NCBI GenBank assembly: GCA_947627065.1
Contig: CANQUN010000006.1
Coordinates: 1 to 64,000 of the forward strand
Direction: 5' to 3'
DNA length: 64,000 bases
Origin: an uncultured Clostridia bacterium
Lineage (GTDB): Bacteria > Bacillota > Clostridia > Christensenellales > Borkfalkiaceae
Shown here in pieces: positions 34,336 through 43,916 of the stretch. The notes under the pieces were generated by a model. It did not search any database. It was given only the letters and a program-made list of their open reading frames with translations, and was not told the DNA's origin. Numbering within the stretch: the stretch's first letter is position 1; each line of letters starts with the position of its first letter. The position numbers were made by a program, and so were the translations under genes.

Positions 34336-34950
34336 TCAGATACCTAAATTTTCGGGATCGAAGTAGTTGATGAGGATACTCACGCTCGCCTTTTTGGCGT
34401 CCTCGCCCGCAATGCTCGTGTCCGCCTCGAAGGTGAACACGCATTTGTCGGGTTTGTAAAAGGTTATTTCAAACACGGTATCTTCGCCCCTGCCGAAGGT
34501 GTCCGTCGCCCTCGCCCACTCTATGTTTCTCTTGCCTATCTCCTCTTGGGGAGTGCCTCTTTTGTAACATTTGCCGGCGTCGGCCCGTATGTTGATGTAC
34601 CTTGACGAGGGCTGGTCGGGTTCTACAAGAAGTTCAACCACAAATACGCCCGGGACAAAACCGCCGTCCTCCAGCCTGTCGCCGTCCTGAACGGTCTTGC
34701 GCAGTTCTATGCTGTAACCCAACTTTTCCGCCCGCTCGGGTTTGTACATGCGGGTGTCGAAGGACAGACCCTTGTATTCGGTAAATCCCTTGGCCGTGTT
34801 CTCGGTTCCTTCGTCCGTCTCGGGCAGGTAATAAACCCGCGTTACGTACTCGGTGTGGGTGAGACTCTGCGGGTTGATGCCCAACTTGCCCACGAGGTAA
34901 ACGGACGCCACGTACAGAGCGGCTATTATGAGTATAACCGATTTCTTCAT
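34336..34950 (-). CDS. Membrane-anchored extracellular protein, unknown
   Basis: 204 residues. One N-terminal signal-anchor helix (about 4-22) and a soluble, probably outside domain rich in beta strands. No lipobox and no family recognised. It starts three bases after the stop of the ABC permease gene at 34954, so it belongs to that operon and may be an accessory of the exporter. Confidence 0.72.
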   Translation of the reverse strand: MKKSVILIIAALYVASVYLVGKLGINPQSLTHTEYVTRVYYLPETDEGTENTAKGFTEYKGLSFDTRMYKPERAEKLGYSIELRKTVQDGDRLEDGGFVPGVFVVELLVEPDQPSSRYINIRADAGKCYKRGTPQEEIGKRNIEWARATDTFGRGEDTVFEITFYKPDKCVFTFEADTSIAGEDAKKASVSILINYFDPENLGI

Positions 34951-34953
34951 ATC

Positions 34954-36627
34954 TTATTTACCCCCCTGTTTCTCGTAATAATACGCCCTTATGCTCTTGA
35001 TGAACAGGATGAGCGTTATTGTCATGAACACCGCTCCCATGCACGCCAACTTTACGAGTGGCACCGTTACTTTAAGCCCCGATTCGCTGAAGAACAGGTA
35101 GGAGAACACCGCCGCGATGAAACTTACCGCAAACGCCACGAGGGTGGAAGAAGTTTCGTTTGGGTTCCTCGCGCTGTCGCCCACGGTGGCGTACTGCTCG
35201 TTCTGCGGGTTCATGAGATCGAGCATGGACGAGAGGATGATGTGCCCGAACTGGAAGAAGATGAGCATGAGCGCAAGCAATATGAGGTCGTGCACCTTGA
35301 ACGTTCCGTAAGAGAAACTGCCGAACACCGCGACCGTTGCGGCGATCGACGGCACGCTCATCACCATGACGAAGAAGAGTTTTGCGCCTATCGGCAGGAG
35401 AATGTCCACGGGTTTGGTCTTTTTCATGTAGCCCGCGCGGCCCTCTCTGCTGAACAGCGTTGAGATTATGCTGTTTGAGGAGAGCATGGGCAGCAGCATG
35501 ATGAGCACGTTGCACGCGTAAGCCATGGTGAAGCCTCTGCCGTTTATGCCCTCTATCGCGTAGTACATCTTGTTGAGTAGATACACGAGCAGGGGCACCG
35601 CAACGTAGGTTGCAAGGTAGCCCGCCGAGATTTCGGTATCCATTACACACAGGCGGAATTCCTTGTTGAGAAAGGCGAACACCTTGCCGTGCGCACGGTT
35701 GGGGCGGCTCTTGACGGCCCGCTTTTCAAACTCGAACGACTTGCTCATCATGGTGAAGAACAGCGGCCTTGACACGGCAAACACCGTGAAGAACAGCACG
35801 GCCACCGCTCCCACCACTATTCCGAATATCAAAAACACCCGCCCCGACAGAATGGTGTAATGCACGTAGTCGGTAGTCGTGCCCACCATGAGGGTTACGA
35901 GATAACTGAACGGCGGCACGTTGAAGGTGGTAATCACCCACTTTACGGCGTTGGAAATGACCGCGCCCGTGTTGGTGAAAAAGTTGAGTTTTTCCGGGAT
36001 TTGCATTCCCACGGCGATACACGCCCACACGGCAAGCCCCACGACGCCCGCAAAGGTCAGAAGTTTGAGGGGCGGAACGCGGTTGTACGCCTTGCCTATG
36101 TACAGCGCGGGTATTGAGAGCAGCGCGCCCAAAAGCACGGGCAGCGCGGGCAGAATGGCGGTTACCACCATAGTCCACGGAATGAACCAAAGCCCGAACT
36201 GCTTGACGCTCGTCAGCCCCACGCCGATGATGACGGGCGTTATGAACATGTATTCCCTAATCAGTTCGTACAGATAATACACTATCATCTTGGAGATGAA
36301 GATGAGGTTGTTGCCCACGGGCAGGGTTATCAGCACGCGGTTGTCGTCGGCAAGGTAAAGCGTCTTTACCAGCCCCACCGTGCAAGAGAGCACGGACAGA
36401 ACGTACAGCCCGCACAGCAGCGTGCCGAGCAGGGTGGGCGTTTCGTAAACGTTGAGCGTGGTTATCAGCGTGAGCACGTACCTCACGCCGAACGCCGCCG
36501 CCGCCACGATTACAAACTTTAAGAGCGTGAACACAATCTTGCGTATCAGCGTCTTTTTGGAATTTGCAAAACTGAAATCGATCTTGTCTTTCAGCTGCAT
36601 GAGTATCAGCGTACCTAAGTGCTTCAT
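34954..36627 (-). CDS. ABC exporter permease (ABC-2 superfamily, large form)
   Basis: 557 residues with about twelve membrane helices and the two-half layout of the large Firmicutes ABC permeases. Its ATG overlaps the stop of the preceding ATPase fusion gene (ATGA), so ATPase and permease form one operon and probably one transporter. Substrate unknown. Confidence 0.82.
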   Translation of the reverse strand: MKHLGTLILMQLKDKIDFSFANSKKTLIRKIVFTLLKFVIVAAAAFGVRYVLTLITTLNVYETPTLLGTLLCGLYVLSVLSCTVGLVKTLYLADDNRVLITLPVGNNLIFISKMIVYYLYELIREYMFITPVIIGVGLTSVKQFGLWFIPWTMVVTAILPALPVLLGALLSIPALYIGKAYNRVPPLKLLTFAGVVGLAVWACIAVGMQIPEKLNFFTNTGAVISNAVKWVITTFNVPPFSYLVTLMVGTTTDYVHYTILSGRVFLIFGIVVGAVAVLFFTVFAVSRPLFFTMMSKSFEFEKRAVKSRPNRAHGKVFAFLNKEFRLCVMDTEISAGYLATYVAVPLLVYLLNKMYYAIEGINGRGFTMAYACNVLIMLLPMLSSNSIISTLFSREGRAGYMKKTKPVDILLPIGAKLFFVMVMSVPSIAATVAVFGSFSYGTFKVHDLILLALMLIFFQFGHIILSSMLDLMNPQNEQYATVGDSARNPNETSSTLVAFAVSFIAAVFSYLFFSESGLKVTVPLVKLACMGAVFMTITLILFIKSIRAYYYEKQGGK

Positions 36628-39600
36628 CTCGCCTCTCCGTCCGCGGATACGTCCGTTCCGTCGCCCGTCAGATTGTCTTGTTCGGTTGCATAAGTGCCCT
36701 TTTTCTCAGCGGAATCGCCGTTTTCGGCATTTTCGCCGCCTTCGCTCTTTGCGGCCGTTCCGCCGTCGTGCCCCGCCGTCTTGTCCGCGTCGGGGCCGTT
36801 GATCATCCTGAGGTAATAATCTTCAAGCAGACCCTCTTTCTCTATGTCGGCAACGTCTCTCGTAACGAGTATCTGCCCCTTCTTTATTATCGTAATCCTG
36901 TCGCAGATGCGCTCCACCACGTCTATTATGTGGCTGGAGAAGAACACGATGTTGCCGCGGGCGGCGTGCTCCTTCATGCACTCCTTGACCTGGAAAATGC
37001 TGTTGGGGTCGAGACCGGTGAGCGGTTCGTCGAGTATCCACAGTTTGGGGTCGTGCACGAGGGCGGCCATTATGGTAATCTTCTGTTTCATGCCGTGGCT
37101 GTAAGTCTTTATGGGGTTGTCTATGGCCCCCTCGAGTTCAAACATGGCCACGTACTTGTTTATCCTCTCGTTGCGAAGGTCCTCGCTGATTCCGTAAATA
37201 TCTGCGATGTAGTTGATGTATTCCCGCCCCGTGAGTTTTTCGTAAAGGGCGTAGTGGTCGGGCACGTAACCGATGAGCCGTTTGGCCTGCACGGGCTGGC
37301 GGGCGCAGTCGTAACCGCACACTTCGATGGACCCTTCGGTTATGGGCTGAATGCCCACTATACTCTTTATTATAGTGGACTTGCCCGCACCGTTCGGCCC
37401 GAGGAAGCCGAAGATCTCCCCGCCGTGCACTTCGAGATTGGCGCCGCGCACCGCGTACACCTTGCTGGTGGAATATTTCTTGGAAAAGTTTTTGAGTTGG
37501 AGGGTAACGCCCGCGTTTTCGTTCATGGGTTCTTCTATGCTCCTTCCGTCAAGGGCGGACATGAGCGCAAGCCTGTCAACCCTGATTTTTCTGTTTCTTT
37601 CGGTAAGCCGTCCGTGCGCGTCCGCAAGCGAAAAGCCGAGTTCGTACACAAACCACACCGCAAACCCTATTCCTATGTACACCACAAAGAATATGGATTG
37701 GTAAACCGGTCTTATCAAAAATTCATGCCCCGCAATGGTAAAGGGCAGTTTTATGTCGTAAAGGTTCTTCGCCCAGTCGCCCAGCGTGCTCGCCACGTGG
37801 TCGCCGTACAGGAAGAAGTAGTCCGCCCCGTACCCAAAGCCGTTGAGCACCACGTTCATGACGAATACCAAAAGGAAGTACATCAAAAATCCTATTATGG
37901 AATACTTGAACTGCTTGATCGTCGGCCTGTCGAAAACGCCGAGCGCCACCAGCAGCACGGGCATGAAGAACGCGCAATAGTGGTTGTACCAGAACCTCAC
38001 TATGTTCTGGCTGTACATCATCTGGTTCACGTCGTAGTTGGGTATGAGCATGGCGATGAACGCGCCGCAGACGTTGATGAAATAGGTGAAGTAAAACAGC
38101 CTGTTCGTGCGAAAAACGAGGCATATCGGCACGAGGAACATGGCCGTGTTGCAAAGGTGGAGCGGCCACGACGCGGGGTTTTTGACAAGTTGCACCGCCG
38201 TTATGTTGCCGCAGTAAACGGCCATTGCCATCAGCGAGAACGCCAGAAGGTTCAGCCGCCTGTTATCCTTGGAAAATCCCCTCAGCGAAAAGTACGCCGC
38301 CGCGGGTATCACCGCCCCGCCGTAGATGAGCAGGCGGTGGTTGAGACCAAAACCCTTAACGCCGTTTTCGGCCACCTTCTTCAGCGTGTCGCCGAGAAAG
38401 AACTGCCACGTGTACACGGGCATGGCGGGCACGAGTGCCAAAACCAGCATTCCAAAGAACAGCGCCCACGACTTCCACCCGTCAAACCGCGGAAATTTCC
38501 CCGCTATCGCCTGCGCCCAGGCGTAACCCGAAAGCGCCGCTGTCAGGCCGATCTCCAGCCCAAACAGCACCGTTGCCGCGGACATTCCGCCGCTTTGCAT
38601 GGATATGGCGCTCACGTCGTTGTACATCACGGCCGCAAACACCACGTAAACGGGCACGGCGTACATCACAAGGCGGTCGAGCGTAGCCGATTTGAAAAAT
38701 CCCCTCAGCGTAACCAGCGTTACCGCCATAACCGAAAACCATTCCGTCAGGTACACCAGAACGTACTTGACCTTGTCGGGCGCCACGGTAAGCGGGTTGG
38801 TCAGCCCGAGATGCTTGACCCTTATTGTAACCGAAGTCAGCGCGCTCACGTACGCGAGCGTGCGTGCAAAAAACAGTATAAATAAAAGGGCAGACAGCAC
38901 CTTTACGGTTACCGCCAACGCTCTTTGTCCTTTCTTTTCGGAATCTTCTGTTTGGGAACTTTCTCCCGCACATGTTTGGGAACTTACCCCCGCACAGGCA
39001 GTCCTTCCGCCTACTCCTCGGGTCTCCCCCTCGGCGGAACCTGTGCCAATGCCTTGGCTCGTCCTTTCTGCGGAATTTTCTGTGCCGAAGCCCTCATTTT
39101 GGCTCATGTTTATATCTTTGCCAAATTCCGGATTTTTGCCCGCGGTCGTTCCCTCGGCAGTCATTGCTCCAACGGCCTCCTCGCCGTCAAAGCCCGATGT
39201 CCGATGTTCCGTATCCTCTTTAATATACCCCGAAGCCTCGCACCCCACAGTTTGGCTCGCTCCCGATTCCGCGGTTTTTTCTGCGTTATAGGCCACTTTT
39301 TGGGAATTTCCGCCCTCATCGCCGGCCCTTGCTCCCTCTTGGTTCGCGTCCGCCTCGTCGGAATAACTTGCTCCCTCATCGTCGGCCTTTGCGCTTGCAT
39401 TTTGAAAGTCCGCACCCGTTCCGACGGCTTGTGTTCCGCCAAAGCCCGATGCCTGAGAATATGCTCCAACGGCCTCTTTACCGTCAAAGCCCGGTGTCAG
39501 GAAATTTGCTCCGACAGTCTCCTTTCCAAAGTCCGATGTTCTGGTCTCTGTATCCTCTTTAATATACCCCGAAGCCTCGCACCCCACAGTTTGGGAACTT

Positions 39601-39821
39601 ACTCCCGTCCCGTCAGACCTTGCGCCCATTCCTTGGGTAGTCCCACCGACAGAACTTCCGTCCACTCCTCGGGTCTCCACTTCGGCGGGCTTCCCGCCCT
39701 TTTGGGTCGCTGCACCGCGCTTGCCGAACACCTTGTTCAGGCTCGGTATATTTATAAGATATATCGCTGCAATTACCGCGGCGGCCGCTATCGCCCCTGC
39801 CGCCACAAACAAATAATTCAT
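36624..39821 (-). CDS. Fusion protein: membrane anchor, repetitive linker, YwaF-like membrane domain and ABC ATPase
   Basis: 1065 residues. One helix (about 5-27), then about 260 residues of Gly/Ser/Glu/Thr-rich low-complexity linker. Next comes a membrane domain with many helices (about 300-745) resembling the YwaF/TIGR02206 family (LHLCNTAMFLVPICLVF, NVCGAFIAMLIPNYD). A complete ABC ATPase follows (about 765-1005) with GFLGPNGAGKSTIIKS, YSHGMKQKITI, LWILDEPLTGLDPN and FFSSHIID. The linker holds a 45-bp perfect direct repeat (39211-39255 and 39550-39594) encoding QTVGCEASGYIKEDTE. DR28 copies encode AEKKGTYATEQ (tail) and QKVAYNAEKTAESG (linker). First gene of the exporter operon. Confidence 0.85.
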   Translation of the reverse strand: MNYLFVAAGAIAAAAVIAAIYLINIPSLNKVFGKRGAATQKGGKPAEVETRGVDGSSVGGTTQGMGARSDGTGVSSQTVGCEASGYIKEDTETRTSDFGKETVGANFLTPGFDGKEAVGAYSQASGFGGTQAVGTGADFQNASAKADDEGASYSDEADANQEGARAGDEGGNSQKVAYNAEKTAESGASQTVGCEASGYIKEDTEHRTSGFDGEEAVGAMTAEGTTAGKNPEFGKDINMSQNEGFGTENSAERTSQGIGTGSAEGETRGVGGRTACAGVSSQTCAGESSQTEDSEKKGQRALAVTVKVLSALLFILFFARTLAYVSALTSVTIRVKHLGLTNPLTVAPDKVKYVLVYLTEWFSVMAVTLVTLRGFFKSATLDRLVMYAVPVYVVFAAVMYNDVSAISMQSGGMSAATVLFGLEIGLTAALSGYAWAQAIAGKFPRFDGWKSWALFFGMLVLALVPAMPVYTWQFFLGDTLKKVAENGVKGFGLNHRLLIYGGAVIPAAAYFSLRGFSKDNRRLNLLAFSLMAMAVYCGNITAVQLVKNPASWPLHLCNTAMFLVPICLVFRTNRLFYFTYFINVCGAFIAMLIPNYDVNQMMYSQNIVRFWYNHYCAFFMPVLLVALGVFDRPTIKQFKYSIIGFLMYFLLVFVMNVVLNGFGYGADYFFLYGDHVASTLGDWAKNLYDIKLPFTIAGHEFLIRPVYQSIFFVVYIGIGFAVWFVYELGFSLADAHGRLTERNRKIRVDRLALMSALDGRSIEEPMNENAGVTLQLKNFSKKYSTSKVYAVRGANLEVHGGEIFGFLGPNGAGKSTIIKSIVGIQPITEGSIEVCGYDCARQPVQAKRLIGYVPDHYALYEKLTGREYINYIADIYGISEDLRNERINKYVAMFELEGAIDNPIKTYSHGMKQKITIMAALVHDPKLWILDEPLTGLDPNSIFQVKECMKEHAARGNIVFFSSHIIDVVERICDRITIIKKGQILVTRDVADIEKEGLLEDYYLRMINGPDADKTAGHDGGTAAKSEGGENAENGDSAEKKGTYATEQDNLTGDGTDVSADGEAR
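36690..36716 (+). repeat. DR28 copy in the tail of the ABC fusion gene
   Basis: TAAGTGCCCTTTTTCTCAGC form with an AATCG end. Confidence 0.75.
39211..39594. repeat. 45-bp perfect direct repeat inside the ABC fusion linker
   Basis: Copies at 39211-39255 and 39550-39594, 339 bp (113 codons) apart, in frame. Looser repeats of CGGCCTC, CCGTCAAAGCCC and GATGT lie around them. Confidence 0.9.
39271..39301 (-). repeat. DR28 copy in the ABC fusion linker
   Basis: TTCTGCGTTATAGGCCACTT form, encoding KVAYNAEKT. Confidence 0.7.
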
Positions 39822-39859
39822 CCGTCGTACCGAAAACAGTTATTTATTATGATTATTGC

Positions 39860-40110
39860 CTTACTATGATTGCCTTATTATGCCTATCGCCTTTTTGTTG
39901 CACTTGTTGCCTTTTTGTTGCGAGTGTTGTTTTTTTATCGCGCTTGTTGTTTTTTATTGCACTTGTTGCCTATTGCGCTCGTTGACTTTTATTGCGCTTG
40001 TTGCCTTTTTGTTGCGAGTGTTGTTTCTTATTGCACTTGTCGCCTATTGCGAATATTGACTATTGTGCTTGTTACCTTTTTATTGCACTTGTTGCCTTTT
40101 TGTTATCTTT
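39860..40110 (-). repeat. Short tandem repeats in the exporter leader
   Basis: The word TTGCCTTTTTGTTGC(A/G) with RCTTGTTG recurs about every 30 bp from 39890 to 40105. In the transcribed (minus) direction it reads AAGGCAACAAGTGCAAYAAA. Confidence 0.75.
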
Positions 40111-40387
40111 TACGCTTTGAAGCCGTCTTTTCTTTCCGTCTTACACTTCGCAGCCGTCTTTTCCGGCCACGCGGTCGTATTCTTTATCGTTTTAACTGAA
40201 AAGCCGTCTTTATCGCCTCACGCCTGTCTCCCTCATTCGAAGAACCTGAACGCAAGCCTCGCAATTCTCCAATCAATTGCCGCCTTTTCTCGCTCCGCGC
40301 CACTGTTTCGCCGTTGTTATTGCAATTTCGTTAATGTAATTTCGCTCCACGTCGCTACTTTAACGCCGCCACAGCAATGCCGTTGTT

Positions 40388-40845
40388 CTAACCATCGCGC
40401 ACCGCTGTTGCCTTTCTGTCAAGTACCGCGCACGTAAATTTTGGTCTCTCTCGGCGCCTTTTTTCGTCGCCGTCTTTGCTCTAACCATCGCGCACCACTG
40501 TTGCTTTTCCGTTGCAACCCCGTACACGTTACTTTTGCTCTCTCAGCACCGTTTTTCCGTCGCCGTCTTTACTCTAACCATCGCGCACCGCTGTTACCTT
40601 TCTGCTGCAACCCCGTACACGTTACTTTTGCTCTCTCTCGGCGCCGTTTTTCGTCGCCGTTTCTACTCTCATCATCGCGCACCGCTGTTGCCTTTCTGCT
40701 GCAACCCCGCGCACGTTACTTTTGGTCTCTCGGCACCGTTTCCGTCGCCATTTCAACTCGTCATCGCGCGCCGCTGTTGCTTTTCCGTTGCAACCCCGCG
40801 CACGTAACTTTTGGTCTCTCGCGGCACCGTTTTCGCTGTACGCCT
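40388..40845 (-). repeat. Five tandem repeats of 89-95 bp in the exporter leader
   Basis: Units start at 40388, 40479, 40574, 40668 and 40757. Each contains CATCGCGCACC, CTGTTGC, TGCAACCCCG, GCACGTTACTTTT, CTCTC and GCACCGTTTTCCGTCGCC. No consistent reading frame. The copies are too similar throughout to be a CRISPR array. Confidence 0.9.
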
Positions 40846-40852
40846 GTCTCTT

Positions 40853-41106
40853 AATTATTGACGTCTATACCGCACGCGGCCCGTATCGCCACGAAAGAAG
40901 CGGTTTTTCTTTATCGTATATCGCCTTTTTTAGCCGCGAAAAGCCCGTTTTACCCCTCGTCGGAGCGCCGAAACGATCACTTTATTATTGACGTCTTAAC
41001 CGCACGTGGCCTGTGTCGCCGCAACTGAAGCGGTTTTTCTTTATCGTATATCGCCTTTTCCCAGCGCAGTCAGCGGTTTTTCTCCCTTGTCGGAGCGCAG
41101 AAACGC
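40853..41106 (-). repeat. Two tandem copies of about 130 bp at the start of the leader
   Basis: Both copies contain TTATTGACGTCT, CCGCACG, GAAGCGGTTTTTCTTTATCG, TATATCGCCTTTT and GTCGGAGCGC. Period 130 bp. Confidence 0.85.
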
Positions 41107-41131
41107 ACACATTACTACGATGTTCTTCACT

Positions 41132-41160
41132 ATATTATCACACAAAAATCATATTGTCAA
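41132..41160 (-). promoter_or_regulatory. Sigma-A promoter of the ABC exporter operon
   Basis: Minus strand TTGACA (41155-41160), 17 bp spacer, TAATAT (41132-41137). The only gene downstream starts at 39821, giving a leader of about 1.3 kb. Confidence 0.8.
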
Positions 41161-41313
41161 CAATTTTTTACCCTAATTTTCAGAATTCTCAAGTTTTATT
41201 TAGCATTTTCTTTATCGCATTTTGTCAAATCCCCCTCCCCACCCGTTTTTCCAATTGGCGGCACGGCATTTGACGGGGAATTCATGACAAATCTCCCCAA
41301 TAAACGCACCCGC

Positions 41314-41350
41314 CAACAAAAAAACCGAGAGAGGCAAATTCTCGGTTTTA
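41314..41350 (-). terminator. Terminator of the restriction-modification operon
   Basis: AAAACCGAGA, nine-base loop, TCTCGGTTTT. The minus strand ends in a T-run, 20 bases past the nuclease stop. Confidence 0.88.
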
Positions 41351-41370
41351 TCGATAGAAATATCGGGGAG

Positions 41371-42534
41371 TTATTTGTTGCCTTTTGCCCGGTTGTGCGT
41401 TACGCACAGCATGGTGCAGTTGGAAACATCGGTCGCCCCGCCTCTGCTCCACGCGGTAACATGGTCAGCATCCATTTCCTTTAATTTATAAATCCGGCGT
41501 CTGTTGCTGTCGTGGCCAATGGCGCACAACGGGCAGTTGGAAACGCCTTTTCCTTTTGCTCCCGCCGTCTGCCGTTCATAAACAACCTGCTTTGTACGGT
41601 CGTCAAAGATGCGTATTTCGAGAAGTTTCGTGTCTGTGCATCCGCCTAAAATATACTCGAAAATGCCCTTGGGGTTACTGACTGCAAAGTCGGCAAATAA
41701 TTTCACCGCTTTTTCGTGTATATCGTTGGGGTCGTAGGCGTTAGCGTGGAACCGCTCGTACAATCCGCCCCAATCAAGGCCGCGCATCTGAGGTTTTACA
41801 TCAATAAAAACACTTGAAACCCAATCAATTACGCTGTTAAAATATGTTTTTAATTCGTTGATATCCGTATCGTATCTATGACGTGCCATGTAATCATCGA
41901 TACTGCCCTTGCTTACCCACATGAGTGCGGTGCGCAAAAAATCCTGCCGTTTTACGTCGCCGCCGATATACGCCGACCACTTTTGAATATTTGCATTCCG
42001 GCTGTTTGAAAATTCCGCCTTTGCAAGAGTAACGAACGGGCCGGAAAAGATAGCATTCAAAAGTTCTTGATCTTTGAGAGCAACGCCCGCGATATTTATG
42101 GTGCGGAACCACTCTTTTATTTCGCTCTCCGTGCCGCTGCATTCGTAAACCGTCAGTTTTGTGTCAAGAATCTTGCGTTGCAAATTTTCGGCCAGACCTC
42201 GGAAATACTGTTGCAGTCCGTTATCGTCAATGATCGGAAATTTTCCCGTCAGAAAGCGGCCGATGCTCGTAATACGCTGCTGCCCGTCAAGAATTTCAAA
42301 CTTATCCTCGGAAACCTTGTTGAAATAGATGAGGCCTATCGGGTAGCCCTTTAATAAAGATTGTATTACCGCAACGTCTTTCTTGCCGTCCGCATAAATA
42401 TAGTTGCGCTGATATTCGGGCTGGATTACAAGTTTCCCCGCAAGCCCGAAAAGCCCCTTGCCCTCATATTCGTTATAAACAAAGCCCTCGCATACCTTTT
42501 CCACCGTCAAGTCAATGTTCAATTTCGTAATCAT
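41371..42534 (-). CDS. DUF262 / HNH endonuclease, probable restriction enzyme
   Basis: 387 residues. The N-terminal DUF262 (ParB/Srx-like) domain has [17 protein letters not shown] and the hallmark [14 protein letters not shown]. The C-terminal HNH domain has [31 protein letters not shown] and [13 protein letters not shown]. The start overlaps the methylase stop (TAATG). DUF262 proteins with C-terminal HNH-type nuclease domains include GmrSD-type modification-dependent enzymes. Here the pairing with a methylase and a controller suggests a type II-like role, which is inference. AT-richer than the flanking genes and without DR28. Confidence 0.85.
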   Translation of the reverse strand: MITKLNIDLTVEKVCEGFVYNEYEGKGLFGLAGKLVIQPEYQRNYIYADGKKDVAVIQSLLKGYPIGLIYFNKVSEDKFEILDGQQRITSIGRFLTGKFPIIDDNGLQQYFRGLAENLQRKILDTKLTVYECSGTESEIKEWFRTINIAGVALKDQELLNAIFSGPFVTLAKAEFSNSRNANIQKWSAYIGGDVKRQDFLRTALMWVSKGSIDDYMARHRYDTDINELKTYFNSVIDWVSSVFIDVKPQMRGLDWGGLYERFHANAYDPNDIHEKAVKLFADFAVSNPKGIFEYILGGCTDTKLLEIRIFDDRTKQVVYERQTAGAKGKGVSNCPLCAIGHDSNRRRIYKLKEMDADHVTAWSRGGATDVSNCTMLCVTHNRAKGNK

Positions 42535-43715
42535 TATTTTTTTGTTCTCCTGCGTATAAGAATCCTTCCATAAGGCAAGCGGCCGGGTTTGCCGTTTTCA
42601 TTCAAACGCAGCCCGTTTCCCGCTTTGCATTCCGCCACCGTATACGGGGTTGTCCATAACACCTCTCCATCCGCTTCGTAACAAATTATGTTTTTGCTTT
42701 TATAGGCAACATGCTCTGATGTTTTAGGTGCGGACGCGCCGCTATCGATTATTTCAAACTGTTCGGGATTGTATCTGTCAAGGAAAGACGACGGTACCCC
42801 CATAACGCCGTCGTAATCACTCGGAATAGCGTCAACGTACGGGACGTCTATGCCGTCGTAATTATAATATCCGTAATAGCCGTTTTCTCTTATATCTTTA
42901 TGTCTGCTGTATCTCATATTATCCGCCATGGTCATGAGGTCTAACGGCTGGTGTCTGCGCCCGTGATCAAGATTGGTGTACCACGTGCAATTACGGAATT
43001 TTACCAACTTGGTAACGGGGTCATAAACGCCGTCTGCATACTCATTTTTAGCACCTTCCGGAATACCGAAATAAGCATTTCCCGCTTGAAACCCGCGCCC
43101 TATCCATATCTTATTGTCTTTTATCAGCGGGAATATTTCTTTATATGTAGCCATGCCTATTTGGCCTATGATCAAAAATTTCTTGTCAGCCTCCAAAATC
43201 CACGCGACAAAATCTCTGAAAAGCGAAAATGGCGGGTTTGTAACGATAATGTCCGCCTCATCTCGCAGTTTGCAAACTTCTTCCGTTTGAAAATCGCCCG
43301 TTCCGTCTAAATAAGACCACTCCAGATCGTCATAGTCGACGTTTCCCGATTGGTTGGCGTCCCTCGTCAGAGTAAATATCTTCCCCTTTGTAACGGCTTT
43401 CTCTTCGTCGTACTGCGGAGACGCGGTTTCAAAAAAAGACACCTGATGATATTTTTCATATTTTTCCTTTTTCACTTCTATGGCATAACTTGTACTGATG
43501 AGTTTTTTAAGCCCGAGGTTTTCAAAATTCTGTGCGAAAAATTTTGTGAAATTGCTCCACTCGGGATCGTCGCAAGGACACAAGACGACCTTGTCCCGAA
43601 ATGTGTTTGGATCAAATTCCAAATAAGCGTTGATTTCACGTTGTATATCATCAAATTGAGTATAAAACTCATCGTTTTGCCGTTTCTTCGCCTTCAATAA
43701 CGCATCGTTCGCCAT
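42534..43715 (-). CDS. Adenine-specific DNA methyltransferase, EcoRI-methylase family
   Basis: 393 residues from the ATG after AAAAGGGCGG, where [19 protein letters not shown] begins the family similarity. A GTG start at 43769 would add 18 residues. DNA adenine methylase motif IV is [10 protein letters not shown], and [15 protein letters not shown] also fits the M.EcoRI family (PF13651). Specificity cannot be read from sequence. It is coupled to the downstream nuclease gene and driven by a promoter with built-in operator boxes. Confidence 0.88.
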   Translation of the reverse strand: MANDALLKAKKRQNDEFYTQFDDIQREINAYLEFDPNTFRDKVVLCPCDDPEWSNFTKFFAQNFENLGLKKLISTSYAIEVKKEKYEKYHQVSFFETASPQYDEEKAVTKGKIFTLTRDANQSGNVDYDDLEWSYLDGTGDFQTEEVCKLRDEADIIVTNPPFSLFRDFVAWILEADKKFLIIGQIGMATYKEIFPLIKDNKIWIGRGFQAGNAYFGIPEGAKNEYADGVYDPVTKLVKFRNCTWYTNLDHGRRHQPLDLMTMADNMRYSRHKDIRENGYYGYYNYDGIDVPYVDAIPSDYDGVMGVPSSFLDRYNPEQFEIIDSGASAPKTSEHVAYKSKNIICYEADGEVLWTTPYTVAECKAGNGLRLNENGKPGRLPYGRILIRRRTKK

Positions 43716-43798
43716 TTTTACCGCCCTTTTCAGCGCATTGTCAACCGTCCGCGCACGTCCTTCTTCCACCGCGCCCGCAGACCTGCCTTGCCGCTATT

Positions 43799-43902
43799 TT
43801 AGTCTTATACTTTATAATTATAGCACTATAAGACTAATAAAGCAACTCTATAAGACTAATTATTTTGAAAACAATGCATTAAAATATTCTTATAAGACTA
43901 AA
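43799..43902. promoter_or_regulatory. Four operator boxes in the controller-methylase divergent region
   Basis: TATAAGACTAA occurs at 43827, 43849 and 43891 on the plus strand and inverted at 43799-43809. Plus-strand starts are 22 and 42 bp apart. The boxes cover the leftward methylase promoter, and one lies just upstream of the controller start. Confidence 0.88.
43817..43845 (-). promoter_or_regulatory. Promoter of the methylase-nuclease operon
   Basis: Minus strand TTGCTT (43840-43845), 17 bp spacer containing an operator box, TATAAT (43817-43822). Start near 43810, inside the inverted box. Confidence 0.8.
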
Positions 43903-43916
43903 AAAGGTGTTTTAAC

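Noticed and set aside
40388-40845. CRISPR array
   Set aside because: The whole 89-95 bp unit is repeated with scattered changes. There are no short identical repeats with unique spacers and no cas genes.
43799-43902. Phage attachment site at the R-M island
   Set aside because: The repeated boxes lie between divergent regulator and methylase genes and overlap a promoter. No integrase is present.
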